The notes beneath the pieces were generated by a model. It saw only the letters and a list, made by a program, of their open reading frames with translations, had not been told where the DNA came from and ran no database searches. The position numbers and the translations under genes are program-made. From Blastopirellula sp. J2-11 (GTDB lineage: Bacteria > Planctomycetota > Planctomycetia > Pirellulales > Pirellulaceae), in contig NZ_CP097384.1 in NCBI RefSeq assembly GCF_024584705.1, forward strand, positions 2,976,001 through 3,040,000: a stretch of DNA of 64,000 bases, given 5' to 3'. Positions 27,575-35,395 of the stretch are shown here, piece by piece (the stretch's first letter is position 1; every line of letters begins with the position of its first letter).

Positions 27575-28996
27575 ATGAACTTTCCAGGACACCATTTTCT
27601 TGAGAGCCAGATGGCCCCCGTTGTATCGCTTGAGCCGAAACTGCCCAAGGAGGAAACCCTCCCGAAGCCTGCGGAATCAAATTCTGCAGGGGCGTCATCG
27701 GCGGCTGGTCAGCCAGACTTGGTCGTGCGTGCGGTTCCTTTCTTTTATGGTTGGCTGATTCTGCCGATCTCGATGGTCGCCCAGTTTTGCACTAGCCCTG
27801 GCCAGACCTACGGCGTGTCGCTGTTCAACACGCATTTCACGACCGATTTGCATTTGAGCAGTCTCGACGTGTCGTTCGCTTATATGTGGGGAACGATTAT
27901 CGCTTCGCTGCCGATGTCGCTGATCGGCGGATTCGCCGATCGATTTGGTTTACGACGATCGATGACCGGCGTGGTGCTGATCTTTGGCTGTGCTTGTATT
28001 TTTATGTCGCAGGTGGGCGGAGTCTGGAGCCTGTTTCTCGGGTTTCTCCTGATTCGGATGTTCGGCCAAGGATCGCTGACTCTGCTGGCGACCAATTCGG
28101 TCGACATGTGGTTTCGCGACCGACTTGGCTTTGCCGTTGGAATTCGTAATTTGTCGATGCCGATCTCCTTGGCGCTATTCCCTCTGATTTCCGAATCGTT
28201 GATCGACAGCGTCGGCTGGCGCTCGACCTACTTCCTGCTGGGCTTGGGAGTTTGGGCGGCGATGTTGCCGTTGTTGTTCATCTTCTTCCGCAATCGTCCC
28301 GAAGATATTGGGCAATTGCCCGACGGCGTGAAGCGCTTGCCGGTTGATCCCCAAAGCGAAATTCAGGAAGCGGAAATTCCAGTCGATTTGCATCTGCCGC
28401 AGTTCACCTTAGGGGAAGCGCTGCTGACTCGGTCTTATTGGATCCTGGTGACGCTGATGTCGTCGTGGGCGATGATCGCAACCGCGCTGACCTTTGTGAT
28501 GGTCAGCTTTTTGCAAAGTCGCGGACTGAGCGCCGAGCAGGCGCCGGTGATTTTCCTTTGTACCGCGTTGACGATGGCGATCTGCCAATTTGTCGGTGGT
28601 TGGTTGGCCGATCATGTTCGCCTGCATTGGTTGATGGCGAGCGGCGCCGCGATGCTGGCCTTATCGGTCATTTGCTACGCCCAGATCAACTCGGTTTATG
28701 GTTGTGCAATTTTCGGTTTGGTGTTTGGCGCCGCGCAAGGAGTCGCCGTCTCGGGCGCGAGTTCGGCTTGGGCCCGGTACTTTGGCCGAGCGCATCTCGG
28801 TAAGATCAAGGGAAGCTCGATGACGATGATCGTCGCCGGCAGCGCCGCCGGTCCCTATTTGCTCAATTTGGGGGCCGCTTATTTTGGCGGATACGAGCCG
28901 GTTTTGTGGCTGTTTACGGCGATCTTCGCACTGCTGGCGGTCGCTTGCTTGTTCTGCACGCCGCCGCGCGTCCATTATCCGCAACCTGAATTCTGA
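27575..28996 (+). CDS. MFS transporter
   Basis: 473 residues (a start at 27611, MAPVVSLEP, is also possible). A 50-residue Pro/Ser-rich cytoplasmic N-terminus leads to about 12 hydrophobic segments. The MFS loop 2-3 signature is visible as GGFADRFGLRRSMTGVVLI, with its second-half counterpart GGWLADHVRLHWLMASG. A central loop at about residue 250 (RPEDIGQLPDGVKRLPVDPQ) separates the halves. It resembles the monocarboxylate/oxalate:formate-type branch (FYGWLILPISMVAQF), but the substrate cannot be assigned. It is divergent from the DUF2760 operon and 43 bases ahead of an alpha/beta hydrolase gene that may be co-transcribed. Confidence 0.88.
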   Translation: MNFPGHHFLESQMAPVVSLEPKLPKEETLPKPAESNSAGASSAAGQPDLVVRAVPFFYGWLILPISMVAQFCTSPGQTYGVSLFNTHFTTDLHLSSLDVSFAYMWGTIIASLPMSLIGGFADRFGLRRSMTGVVLIFGCACIFMSQVGGVWSLFLGFLLIRMFGQGSLTLLATNSVDMWFRDRLGFAVGIRNLSMPISLALFPLISESLIDSVGWRSTYFLLGLGVWAAMLPLLFIFFRNRPEDIGQLPDGVKRLPVDPQSEIQEAEIPVDLHLPQFTLGEALLTRSYWILVTLMSSWAMIATALTFVMVSFLQSRGLSAEQAPVIFLCTALTMAICQFVGGWLADHVRLHWLMASGAAMLALSVICYAQINSVYGCAIFGLVFGAAQGVAVSGASSAWARYFGRAHLGKIKGSSMTMIVAGSAAGPYLLNLGAAYFGGYEPVLWLFTAIFALLAVACLFCTPPRVHYPQPEF

Positions 28997-29039
28997 TCTC
29001 ACGCTGCTTTGCTGCTGTTCTTTGCCGGGATGACGATCT

Positions 29040-29840
29040 ATGACTGCCGCGGTTGACAAGTATTTTGATAGCGACGGCGTCCAGTTGCGTTATATCGAGC
29101 AGGGATACGGCGAGCCGGTGATCTTGCTGCATGGATTTACGCGAAACATCGAGCAAGGTTGGGTCGACTACAAATTGTTCGACCGGCTGAGCGAATTTTT
29201 TCGCGTTATTGCGCTCGATGCGCGCGGACATGGCAAAAGCGACAAGCCGCATGGCGACGTCTATGGCAAACAGATGTACGTCGACGTCGTCCGCTTGATG
29301 GATCATCTGAAGCTCGAATCGGCCCATCTGGTTGGATATTCGATGGGGGGGCGTTTGTCGCTGAAAACGACGATTGACTATCCCAAGCGAGTTCGCTCGA
29401 CGCTGCTGTTGGCCGCCGGCGCCGGTCGCGCAGAAGAGGGCCAGCAGTTGTGGAGCGAGTTGAGCGAGTCGCTCGAAACCGCCGGCCAACTCCATCCCCT
29501 GATGAAAGTGCTGTGGTCGAACCGCAAACCGCCGAGTGAACGACAATTGACGGCGATGAACGTCAACATGATGCTTGGGAATGATCCTTTGGCGCTAGCC
29601 GGCGTCGCGCGCGGCTATCACGAGCTCGGCGTAACTACGGAAGAAGTCGCGTCGATTACGACTCCCCTGCAGGTGGTGATCGGCGAAGAAGACGCCGCCG
29701 CGCGCAGCGACGCCGATCGATTGTGCCGCGATGCGCCCCATGCTACTTGCATACTGGTCCCTGGCGCCGATCACTTCTCGCTCTTGTTACGACCGCAGCT
29801 AGGAACGTACATTGTGGACTTCCTACTGCAAGTTTCTTAA
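29040..29840 (+). CDS. Alpha/beta hydrolase
   Basis: 266 residues with no signal peptide. It shows the alpha/beta-hydrolase fold: VILLHGFTRN (oxyanion), VIALDARGHGKSDKP, the nucleophile elbow LVGYSMGGRLSL, the acid in LQVVIGEEDAAARSD and the catalytic His in LVPGADHFSLL. The lid between the Ser and Asp is short. Many bacterial relatives are carboxylesterases or C-C bond hydrolases; the specific reaction cannot be read here. It follows the MFS gene and is directly followed by a large palindromic repeat only 6 bases after its stop. Confidence 0.88.
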   Translation: MTAAVDKYFDSDGVQLRYIEQGYGEPVILLHGFTRNIEQGWVDYKLFDRLSEFFRVIALDARGHGKSDKPHGDVYGKQMYVDVVRLMDHLKLESAHLVGYSMGGRLSLKTTIDYPKRVRSTLLLAAGAGRAEEGQQLWSELSESLETAGQLHPLMKVLWSNRKPPSERQLTAMNVNMMLGNDPLALAGVARGYHELGVTTEEVASITTPLQVVIGEEDAAARSDADRLCRDAPHATCILVPGADHFSLLLRPQLGTYIVDFLLQVS

Positions 29841-29846
29841 TCCACT

Positions 29847-30033
29847 CTCTTCGTAGCCCGCAGCGCAAGCGAGGGAAATGCGATGGCAATCAAATGACGA
29901 ATGTCGAAGCTTGAATGTCTAATGAAGCACGAATCACGAAGTAATTCGTTATTCGCCCATTGGGTCATTCATTCGACATTCGTCATTACCTAGAGACCGC
30001 ATTTCCCTCGCTTGCGCTGCGGGCTACGAAGAG
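29847..30033. repeat. 187-bp palindromic element with 36-bp perfect arms
   Basis: The left arm 29847-29882 (CTCTTCGTAGCCCGCAGCGC... to ...GAAATGCG) is the exact reverse complement of 29998-30033. A second nested pair is AATGACGAATGTCGAA (29893-29908) with TTCGACATTCGTCATT (29972-29987). It lies between the hydrolase stop and the helicase start. The same arm sequence recurs at 53963, 55523 and 56468, and the inner motif recurs at 35315-35330. Confidence 0.85.
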
Positions 30034-30068
30034 GATATCGCAACTTCCGTTCCTCTTCTGTCGGCGAC

Positions 30069-32141
30069 ATGCGCTCTATGGCCAAACTCCATTTGGAATC
30101 GCTCCCTCTCGGTACGACCAACGGCGGCGTCTTCAAGCTGCTGATCGAAGAGGCCGGCGTCAATAATCGTGATATTGGCCGGATCCAACTGCAGCGGCGC
30201 AGCGCCGCGATCGAACTTCCGGCCGATGTCTGTGGACGTACGCAGCGAAAACTTGCCGATAGTGCGCCGGAACTTGTCGCTTGGGTCGAACCGGACCACG
30301 TCGAGCAACCAGCCCTTTTTCGCCAGTTGGAACGCTGTCTGCAGTTTGAAGCGAAAGAGCAGGAAGAGCGGATCGCCGGTGATCCTGGCTCGTTGCGACT
30401 GAAAGGTCTGCGTCTGCAAGATCAGTGGTCGGCGCTCGGCGGCAGGATGGTCTGCCGACTGACCGGCAAGAACCCGCAAGCCAGAATGGCGATGCACGGG
30501 CTGCGCGTCGGATCACCGATTGTGTTGCTTTCCCACAGCGGCGAAGATCGCGCTCGCGGCGTCGTTACCCGCGTCTCCTCCACCGCGCTCGAAGTCGCCA
30601 TCGGCGGTTTATGGGAAGGGGACGAAGACAAACTGGGCGTTGCGATCTCGACCGACGAGATTGCCCGCAAGCGCCAAGAATGCGCGATGCTGAAAGCGGC
30701 GTCGGCCAGCGGAAATCGTACGGCGGAGTTACGCGACGTGTTGCTAGAGCTGCAGCCGCCGTCGTTTGACGAAAAGGACGACAGCCTGACCTCACCGCAA
30801 TTGAACGCATCGCAACAGGCGGCGGTTCAGTTGGCGCTCTCGGCTCGTGATTTCTCAATCATTCATGGTCCGCCGGGTACCGGCAAGACGATTACGTTGG
30901 CTGAAATCGTGCGCGCGGCGGTGGCGCGCGGCGAGAAGGTCTTGGCCTGTGCGCCGAGCAACCTGGCGGTCGATAATCTGGTCGAACGCTTCTGGGCGTG
31001 TGGATTGAAAGCGGTTCGCTTGGGGCACCCAGCACGCGTCAGCGAGTCTTTGCATGACGCGCTGTTGGAGTCGCTCGTCCGCGAGCATCCTGACGCTAAG
31101 TTAGCCGAAAAGCTGGTCAGCGAGGCGAAGACCCTCTTTCGCAAAGCCGATCGCTTTACGCGTTCAAAACCGGCGCCCGGCGAAAAGCGATCGCTGCGCG
31201 ACGAAGCCCGCGAGTTGTTGGACGACGCAGCGCGTATTCAGCAGCAGACTTTGGAGCGTTTGCTGGATGACGCGCCGGTCGTCTGTTGTACGTTGACCGG
31301 CATCGATGATGATCTGCTGGGCGCTCGCCGCTTTGACCTGACGGTGATCGACGAAGCTTGCCAAACGACTGAACCCGCTTGTTGGATTCCGGTCTCGCGC
31401 AGTCAACGTTTGGTGATCGCAGGCGATCATTGTCAGCTGCCGCCGACGATTGTCTCGCGCGCAGCGGAAGCGGCCGGCTTTGGCGTCAGCATGTTGGAGC
31501 GGTTGATCGCGCGATATCCGCAAGCGGCCCAGCGGTTAGAGCAGCAATATCGGATGCATGCCCACATCATGGAGTTCAGTTCGCTCGAATTTTATGATGG
31601 CGCCCTGTTGGCGGACCAGTCGGTCGAAGCGCATTCTCTGACCGACTTGATCGCTGCCGATGACCAGTGGGCGAAGCCGGTGCAGTTTTTTGATACGGCA
31701 GGCGCCGACTATCAGGAAGCGCAGGACGACTCGTCGAGTCGCATGAATCCGCGTGAAGCGGAGATGGTCGTCCGCAAAGTGAATCAGCTGATCGCCCTGG
31801 AAATGCCCCCAGAGCAGATCGCCGTCATTTCTCCCTACGCGGCGCAGGTTCGGCTGTTGCGCGAAAGCCTGCCGGAGGGCGTCGAGTGCGATTCGGTCGA
31901 TGGGTTTCAAGGGCGCGAGCAGGAAGTGGTGATTTGCTCGCTGGTTCGTTCCAACGAAAAGGGAGAAATTGGGTTTTTGGCCGATGTGCGGCGGATGAAT
32001 GTCGCGATGACGCGAGCGAAGCGGAAATTGATCGTGATCGGCGACAGCTCCACGATTGGGGGGAATGAGTTTTACGCTCGATTCTTGGAGTACGTGGAAT
32101 CGATCGACGCTTACCACTCGGTTTGGGAAGAAATCGAGTAG
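30069..32141 (+). CDS. SF1 DNA/RNA helicase (IGHMBP2/UPF1-like)
   Basis: 690 residues from the ATG at 30069; the frame is open from 30012, but that part lies inside the repeat arm. The N-terminal 240 residues hold a beta-barrel-like region (GLRVGSPIVLLSHSGEDRARGVVTRVS). Helicase motifs follow: Walker A GPPGTGKT (about 267-274), motif Ia (VLACAPSNLAVDNLVERF), DEAC Walker B (from about 428), GDHCQLPPTIVS, QYRMHAHIMEFSS, then C-terminal SVDGFQGREQEVVICSLVRSN and RRMNVAMTRAKRKLIVIGD. This is the UPF1-like SF1B branch. A role in nucleic-acid repair or RNA turnover is inferred from the family; it has no obvious operon partner. Confidence 0.9.
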   Translation: MRSMAKLHLESLPLGTTNGGVFKLLIEEAGVNNRDIGRIQLQRRSAAIELPADVCGRTQRKLADSAPELVAWVEPDHVEQPALFRQLERCLQFEAKEQEERIAGDPGSLRLKGLRLQDQWSALGGRMVCRLTGKNPQARMAMHGLRVGSPIVLLSHSGEDRARGVVTRVSSTALEVAIGGLWEGDEDKLGVAISTDEIARKRQECAMLKAASASGNRTAELRDVLLELQPPSFDEKDDSLTSPQLNASQQAAVQLALSARDFSIIHGPPGTGKTITLAEIVRAAVARGEKVLACAPSNLAVDNLVERFWACGLKAVRLGHPARVSESLHDALLESLVREHPDAKLAEKLVSEAKTLFRKADRFTRSKPAPGEKRSLRDEARELLDDAARIQQQTLERLLDDAPVVCCTLTGIDDDLLGARRFDLTVIDEACQTTEPACWIPVSRSQRLVIAGDHCQLPPTIVSRAAEAAGFGVSMLERLIARYPQAAQRLEQQYRMHAHIMEFSSLEFYDGALLADQSVEAHSLTDLIAADDQWAKPVQFFDTAGADYQEAQDDSSSRMNPREAEMVVRKVNQLIALEMPPEQIAVISPYAAQVRLLRESLPEGVECDSVDGFQGREQEVVICSLVRSNEKGEIGFLADVRRMNVAMTRAKRKLIVIGDSSTIGGNEFYARFLEYVESIDAYHSVWEEIE

Positions 32142-32301
32142 GCGAGCGACGCAGTCGCCAGCTCTAATCGTGGATTAATGTCGCCGTTTTTTGCTATGCA
32201 AAGAGAAGTAGCGACGGCGAGAGACTTTGCGACTCTCGGGAATTGGGTTATTCTTAAGGTCTCTGGCCTTTCTATCCTACCCGCCCAAGGGAGTCCCTTT
32301 C

Positions 32302-33576
32302 ATGACGCAATCTGCTGCAAGTCGTCGTCAGTTCCTCAAGACATCGGCTGCTGCTGCGGCCGGCTTGGCTGTCGCTCCTGCTTTTATTCCTTCCACAGCG
32401 TTTGGCGCGAACGAGCGCATCGTGACCGGCCACATCGGTTTGGGTGGGCAAGGTCGCGGCAACTTGGGCAAGTTTGTCAAAAACGCCGTCGCGATCTGCG
32501 ATGTCGACAGCAAGCATGCCGAACAGGCTGCGAAGATCGTGAAGGACAAAGCGGGAACCGAATGTGAGATCTACGGCGACTACCGCAAAGTGCTCGATCG
32601 TAAAGATATCGACGCCGTCGTGATCTCGACCCCCGACCATTGGCACGCATTGCCGACGATCCACGCTTGCGAAGCGGGCAAAGACGTCTATTGCGAAAAG
32701 CCGCTGACGCTGACCATTGTCGAAGGTCGCAAGATTGTTGATGCGGCGCGCAGCAACAAACGGATTGTGCAGACCGGTTCACAGCAACGATCGTCCAGCA
32801 ACTTCCGCAAAGCGTGCGAATTGGTTCGTTCTGGCTATATCGGCAAGTTGCAGCAAGTGTTGGTCGGGATTCCAGGACCGAATCACCCCGGCAAACCAGA
32901 TCCCGTTTCGGATCCGCCGGCCGAATTGGACTTTGACTTCTGGCTTGGCCCGGCCCCGCAGCGTCCTTACGTCAAGAATCACGTTCATTACAATTTCCGC
33001 TTTTTCTGGGACTACTCTGGCGGTCAGATGACCAACTGGGGCGCGCATCACATCGACATCGCGCACTGGGGCATGGGAATGGATGATAGCGGTCCGCTCT
33101 CGGTCGACGGCGAAGCGACCTTCCATCCCCAGGGTTGGCACGACGTGACCGAAACCTGTCGCATCACCTACGCCTATCCTAACGACGTCACCATGATCGT
33201 GGGCCAAGGCCAAAAGGATATCCCCGGCGGTACGACTTTCATCGGGGAGAAAGGAAAGATTTTCGTCAATCGCGGCAAATTCACTGCGACTCCGGACGAG
33301 ATCGGCAAGATTGAATTGACGTCTAGTGACGTTCATTTGTACGACAGCAACCATCACCACAATAACTTCCTCGATTGCATCAAGTCACGTGAATTGCCGA
33401 TCTGCGACGCCGAGATCGGGCATCGCACTGCGACCGCTTGCCATCTGGGGAACATCTCGTGCCGACTAGGCCGCAAGATTGCGTGGGACGCTAAGGGGGA
33501 GAAGATTGTCGGCGACGACAGCGAAGCGTCGGCCCTGGTCTCGCGTCCTTATCGCTCGCCGTGGGAGTTGACCTAA
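32302..33576 (+). CDS. Gfo/Idh/MocA family oxidoreductase with Tat signal
   Basis: 424 residues from the ATG at 32302 with AAGGGAG 8 bases upstream. The N-terminus SRRQFLKTSAAAAAGLAVAPAF is a twin-arginine signal, so the enzyme is exported folded, probably with bound NAD(P). Rossmann segment: GHIGLGGQGRGNLGKF; then DIDAVVISTPDHWHALPTIHACEAGKDVYCEKPLTL with the conserved EKP. The C-terminal domain has WDYSGGQMTNWGAHHIDIAHWGM. Planctomycetes carry many such secreted sugar oxidoreductases; the substrate is unknown. The stop overlaps the start of the SGNH gene by one base (TAATG), so they are translationally coupled. Confidence 0.92.
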   Translation: MTQSAASRRQFLKTSAAAAAGLAVAPAFIPSTAFGANERIVTGHIGLGGQGRGNLGKFVKNAVAICDVDSKHAEQAAKIVKDKAGTECEIYGDYRKVLDRKDIDAVVISTPDHWHALPTIHACEAGKDVYCEKPLTLTIVEGRKIVDAARSNKRIVQTGSQQRSSSNFRKACELVRSGYIGKLQQVLVGIPGPNHPGKPDPVSDPPAELDFDFWLGPAPQRPYVKNHVHYNFRFFWDYSGGQMTNWGAHHIDIAHWGMGMDDSGPLSVDGEATFHPQGWHDVTETCRITYAYPNDVTMIVGQGQKDIPGGTTFIGEKGKIFVNRGKFTATPDEIGKIELTSSDVHLYDSNHHHNNFLDCIKSRELPICDAEIGHRTATACHLGNISCRLGRKIAWDAKGEKIVGDDSEASALVSRPYRSPWELT

Positions 33577-34235
33577 TGCAGCGATTGCTATTTATCATGA
33601 TCACGCTGGCGGCGCTTGTGTCGCCGGCGATGGGCGAAAAATTTGACCCCGCTCGCTGGGAAAAATCGATCGCGGGGCTGGAAGCGAAGGACGCCAAAAC
33701 CACGCCTTCGAAAAATGGGGTCGTCTTTATCGGCAGCTCCAGCATTCGCAAGTGGGATTTGCCGAAGTACTTTCCTGGGCAGGCGGTGATCAATCACGGC
33801 TTTGGTGGTTCGCACCTGGAAGATTCGGTCTACTACGCCGATCGTCTGGTCACGCCGCTCCAACCGCGAGCCGTCGTCCTCTACGCCGGCGATAACGACG
33901 TCGGGCACGGCTATCAGCCAGAGCGGATCAAGGACGCCTTCCTGAAGTTTGTTGACAAGGTCCATGCGAAACTGCCGGAAACCGAGATCCTGTTTATCGC
34001 GGTCAAGCCGAGCATTTCTCGTTGGAAGCTGGTCGATCAGGTTCGGGCAACCAATCGCCTGATCTCGGCCGAGTGCGAAAAGAGCGACCTGTTGACCTTC
34101 ATTGACGTCGACGCACCGATGCTGGGCGAAGATGGCAAGCCGCGCGCCGAGTTGTTTCAGAAAGATGGCCTGCACATGACAGACGCCGGCTATCAAATTT
34201 GGACCAAGCTGGTGCAGCCGGAGATCGCCAAGTAG
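33576..34235 (+). CDS. Secreted SGNH/GDSL-type hydrolase
   Basis: 219 residues with a signal peptide (LLFIMITLAALVSPAMGEK). SGNH blocks: nucleophile Ser in VVFIGSSSIRKWDL (block I), Gly in INHGFGGSHLEDS (block II), Asn in LYAGDNDVGHG (block III) and Asp-His in FQKDGLHMTDAGYQ (block V). Such enzymes are typically esterases acting on acetylated carbohydrates. Translation is coupled to the Gfo/Idh/MocA gene, so the two probably process the same substrate outside the cytoplasm. The gene is closed by a strong hairpin at 34269-34305. Confidence 0.9.
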   Translation: MQRLLFIMITLAALVSPAMGEKFDPARWEKSIAGLEAKDAKTTPSKNGVVFIGSSSIRKWDLPKYFPGQAVINHGFGGSHLEDSVYYADRLVTPLQPRAVVLYAGDNDVGHGYQPERIKDAFLKFVDKVHAKLPETEILFIAVKPSISRWKLVDQVRATNRLISAECEKSDLLTFIDVDAPMLGEDGKPRAELFQKDGLHMTDAGYQIWTKLVQPEIAK

Positions 34236-34268
34236 CCGAGATCTGGCCTCCAAGTTCGACAGCGCATG

Positions 34269-34305
34269 AAAAAAGCCGACGTGAGATTCACGTCGGCTTT
34301 TTTTT
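34269..34305. terminator. Bidirectional rho-independent terminator
   Basis: A near-perfect 13- to 16-bp stem AAAAAGCCGACGTGA / TCACGTCGGCTTTTT with a 3-base loop, flanked by A and T runs. It serves the plus-strand SGNH gene and probably the minus-strand rpsU gene that ends at 34371. Confidence 0.9.
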
Positions 34306-34370
34306 GTACGTTTGTTTTCAGCGAGACGCTTCGCGTCTGCGAACGTATGCCGAATGGATACGTGTGAAAA

Positions 34371-34568
34371 CTAGTCGAGGTACAGAGAGCGTTCCTTGGC
34401 GGAACGGCGTTCAGCACGAAGTCGAGCACGGCGCTTCAAATCGCTTGGCTTTTCATAGAACTTGCGGCGGCGCATTTCTTTTTTCAAACCGCTGCGCATG
34501 ACCAGTTTGCCAAAGCGACGAACAGCTTCTTGAATCGACTCCTTCTCGCGAACCAGAACTTTGACCAT
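34371..34568 (-). CDS. rpsU: 30S ribosomal protein S21
   Basis: 65 residues, highly basic: [21 protein letters not shown], then [21 protein letters not shown]. This is the S21 pattern over the whole length; S21 binds the small subunit near the anti-Shine-Dalgarno end of 16S rRNA. The usual length is 58-75 residues. It is monocistronic here, with its 3' end facing the terminator at 34269-34305. Confidence 0.96.
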   Translation of the reverse strand: MVKVLVREKESIQEAVRRFGKLVMRSGLKKEMRRRKFYEKPSDLKRRARLRAERRSAKERSLYLD

Positions 34569-34754
34569 GTCTTTCCTGAATTATCGTAGCGTGAACGAAT
34601 TTAACGTTGCAAAATTAACAACGTGAAAGAGGCCAGAAACCCTTCTAGCCTCGCCTGCAAGCAAGTGCGAAACGCCCAATATAACGAATTGGACGCTATC
34701 TCGCCTAGACCTATCTCAAGAATATTGAACACTTTACGCCAAATTGGCCCCTGT

Positions 34755-35273
34755 CTAAGCCGGCAGGACCGGAGCGGCAGTCGATTTTGTAAAGTCTTTT
34801 GACGAAACATGTTGCGTCGGTTTTAACAGATTTACCTCGGCTCGATCCACGATCCAGCCGCGACAACTCCGCGTACCGCAACCACAGGGAATGGCCGCAT
34901 TCGCCGGCCAGGCGTAGTCAATCGTCAGCTGGTCACCGGCTTCGATATAGCGAATAGTTTCTACCCAAATACGCGCCGGCGGCTCCGCCTCGTCTTCGTC
35001 GTAGACCAAGCAGCAATTCGGTTCGCAGCTGTGATTCAAATAGCGGAACGGCTCGCCAGGTTCCAGCGAGAAGGTCCCTCCGAGATCGATGCAATAGCTG
35101 CTCGAATAGTCGTCGTCGTCGATGACTTCACCAAGCACTTCAGCGATGAGGTGGTACTTCGTGAAATCGCGTGATGCGAAGAGTCCCTTTCCATAGGGAG
35201 TCTCCGCAATTTGAAACAGATCGTTCAAGATCGTCGCCTCTTGAGTCACGTAAATAAATTTTGCTCTTCCCAT
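34755..35273 (-). CDS. SET-domain protein
   Basis: 172 residues. SET signatures: the GLFASRDFTKYHLIAEVLGEVID start of the fold, PFRYLNHSCEPNCCLVYD (the NHSC knot motif), IEAGDQLTIDYAW (the DY substrate and SAM site), and a C-terminal post-SET-like zinc cluster CGCGTRSCRGW. These are the features of protein lysine methyltransferases. Bacterial SET proteins are uncommon; some modify ribosomal or DNA-binding proteins. It lies between rpsU and a protease gene, all on the minus strand; no substrate is evident. An intact post-SET Cys cluster argues for an active enzyme. Confidence 0.9.
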   Translation of the reverse strand: MGRAKFIYVTQEATILNDLFQIAETPYGKGLFASRDFTKYHLIAEVLGEVIDDDDYSSSYCIDLGGTFSLEPGEPFRYLNHSCEPNCCLVYDEDEAEPPARIWVETIRYIEAGDQLTIDYAWPANAAIPCGCGTRSCRGWIVDRAEVNLLKPTQHVSSKDFTKSTAAPVLPA

Positions 35274-35395
35274 GCTATCGTTCGGCGCAGATTCGGGAAG
35301 GGGCTAGGTTGGGGAATGACGAATGTCGAAATCAGAATGTCCAGTGACGAACACGATCAAATGCTTGTGTTCAGATTTGCCCGCCAACGTACTTC

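Noticed and set aside
30012-30068. Upstream extension of the helicase reading frame
   Set aside because: These bases belong to the right arm of the palindromic element, so the frame is open by chance; the start at 30069 is preferred.
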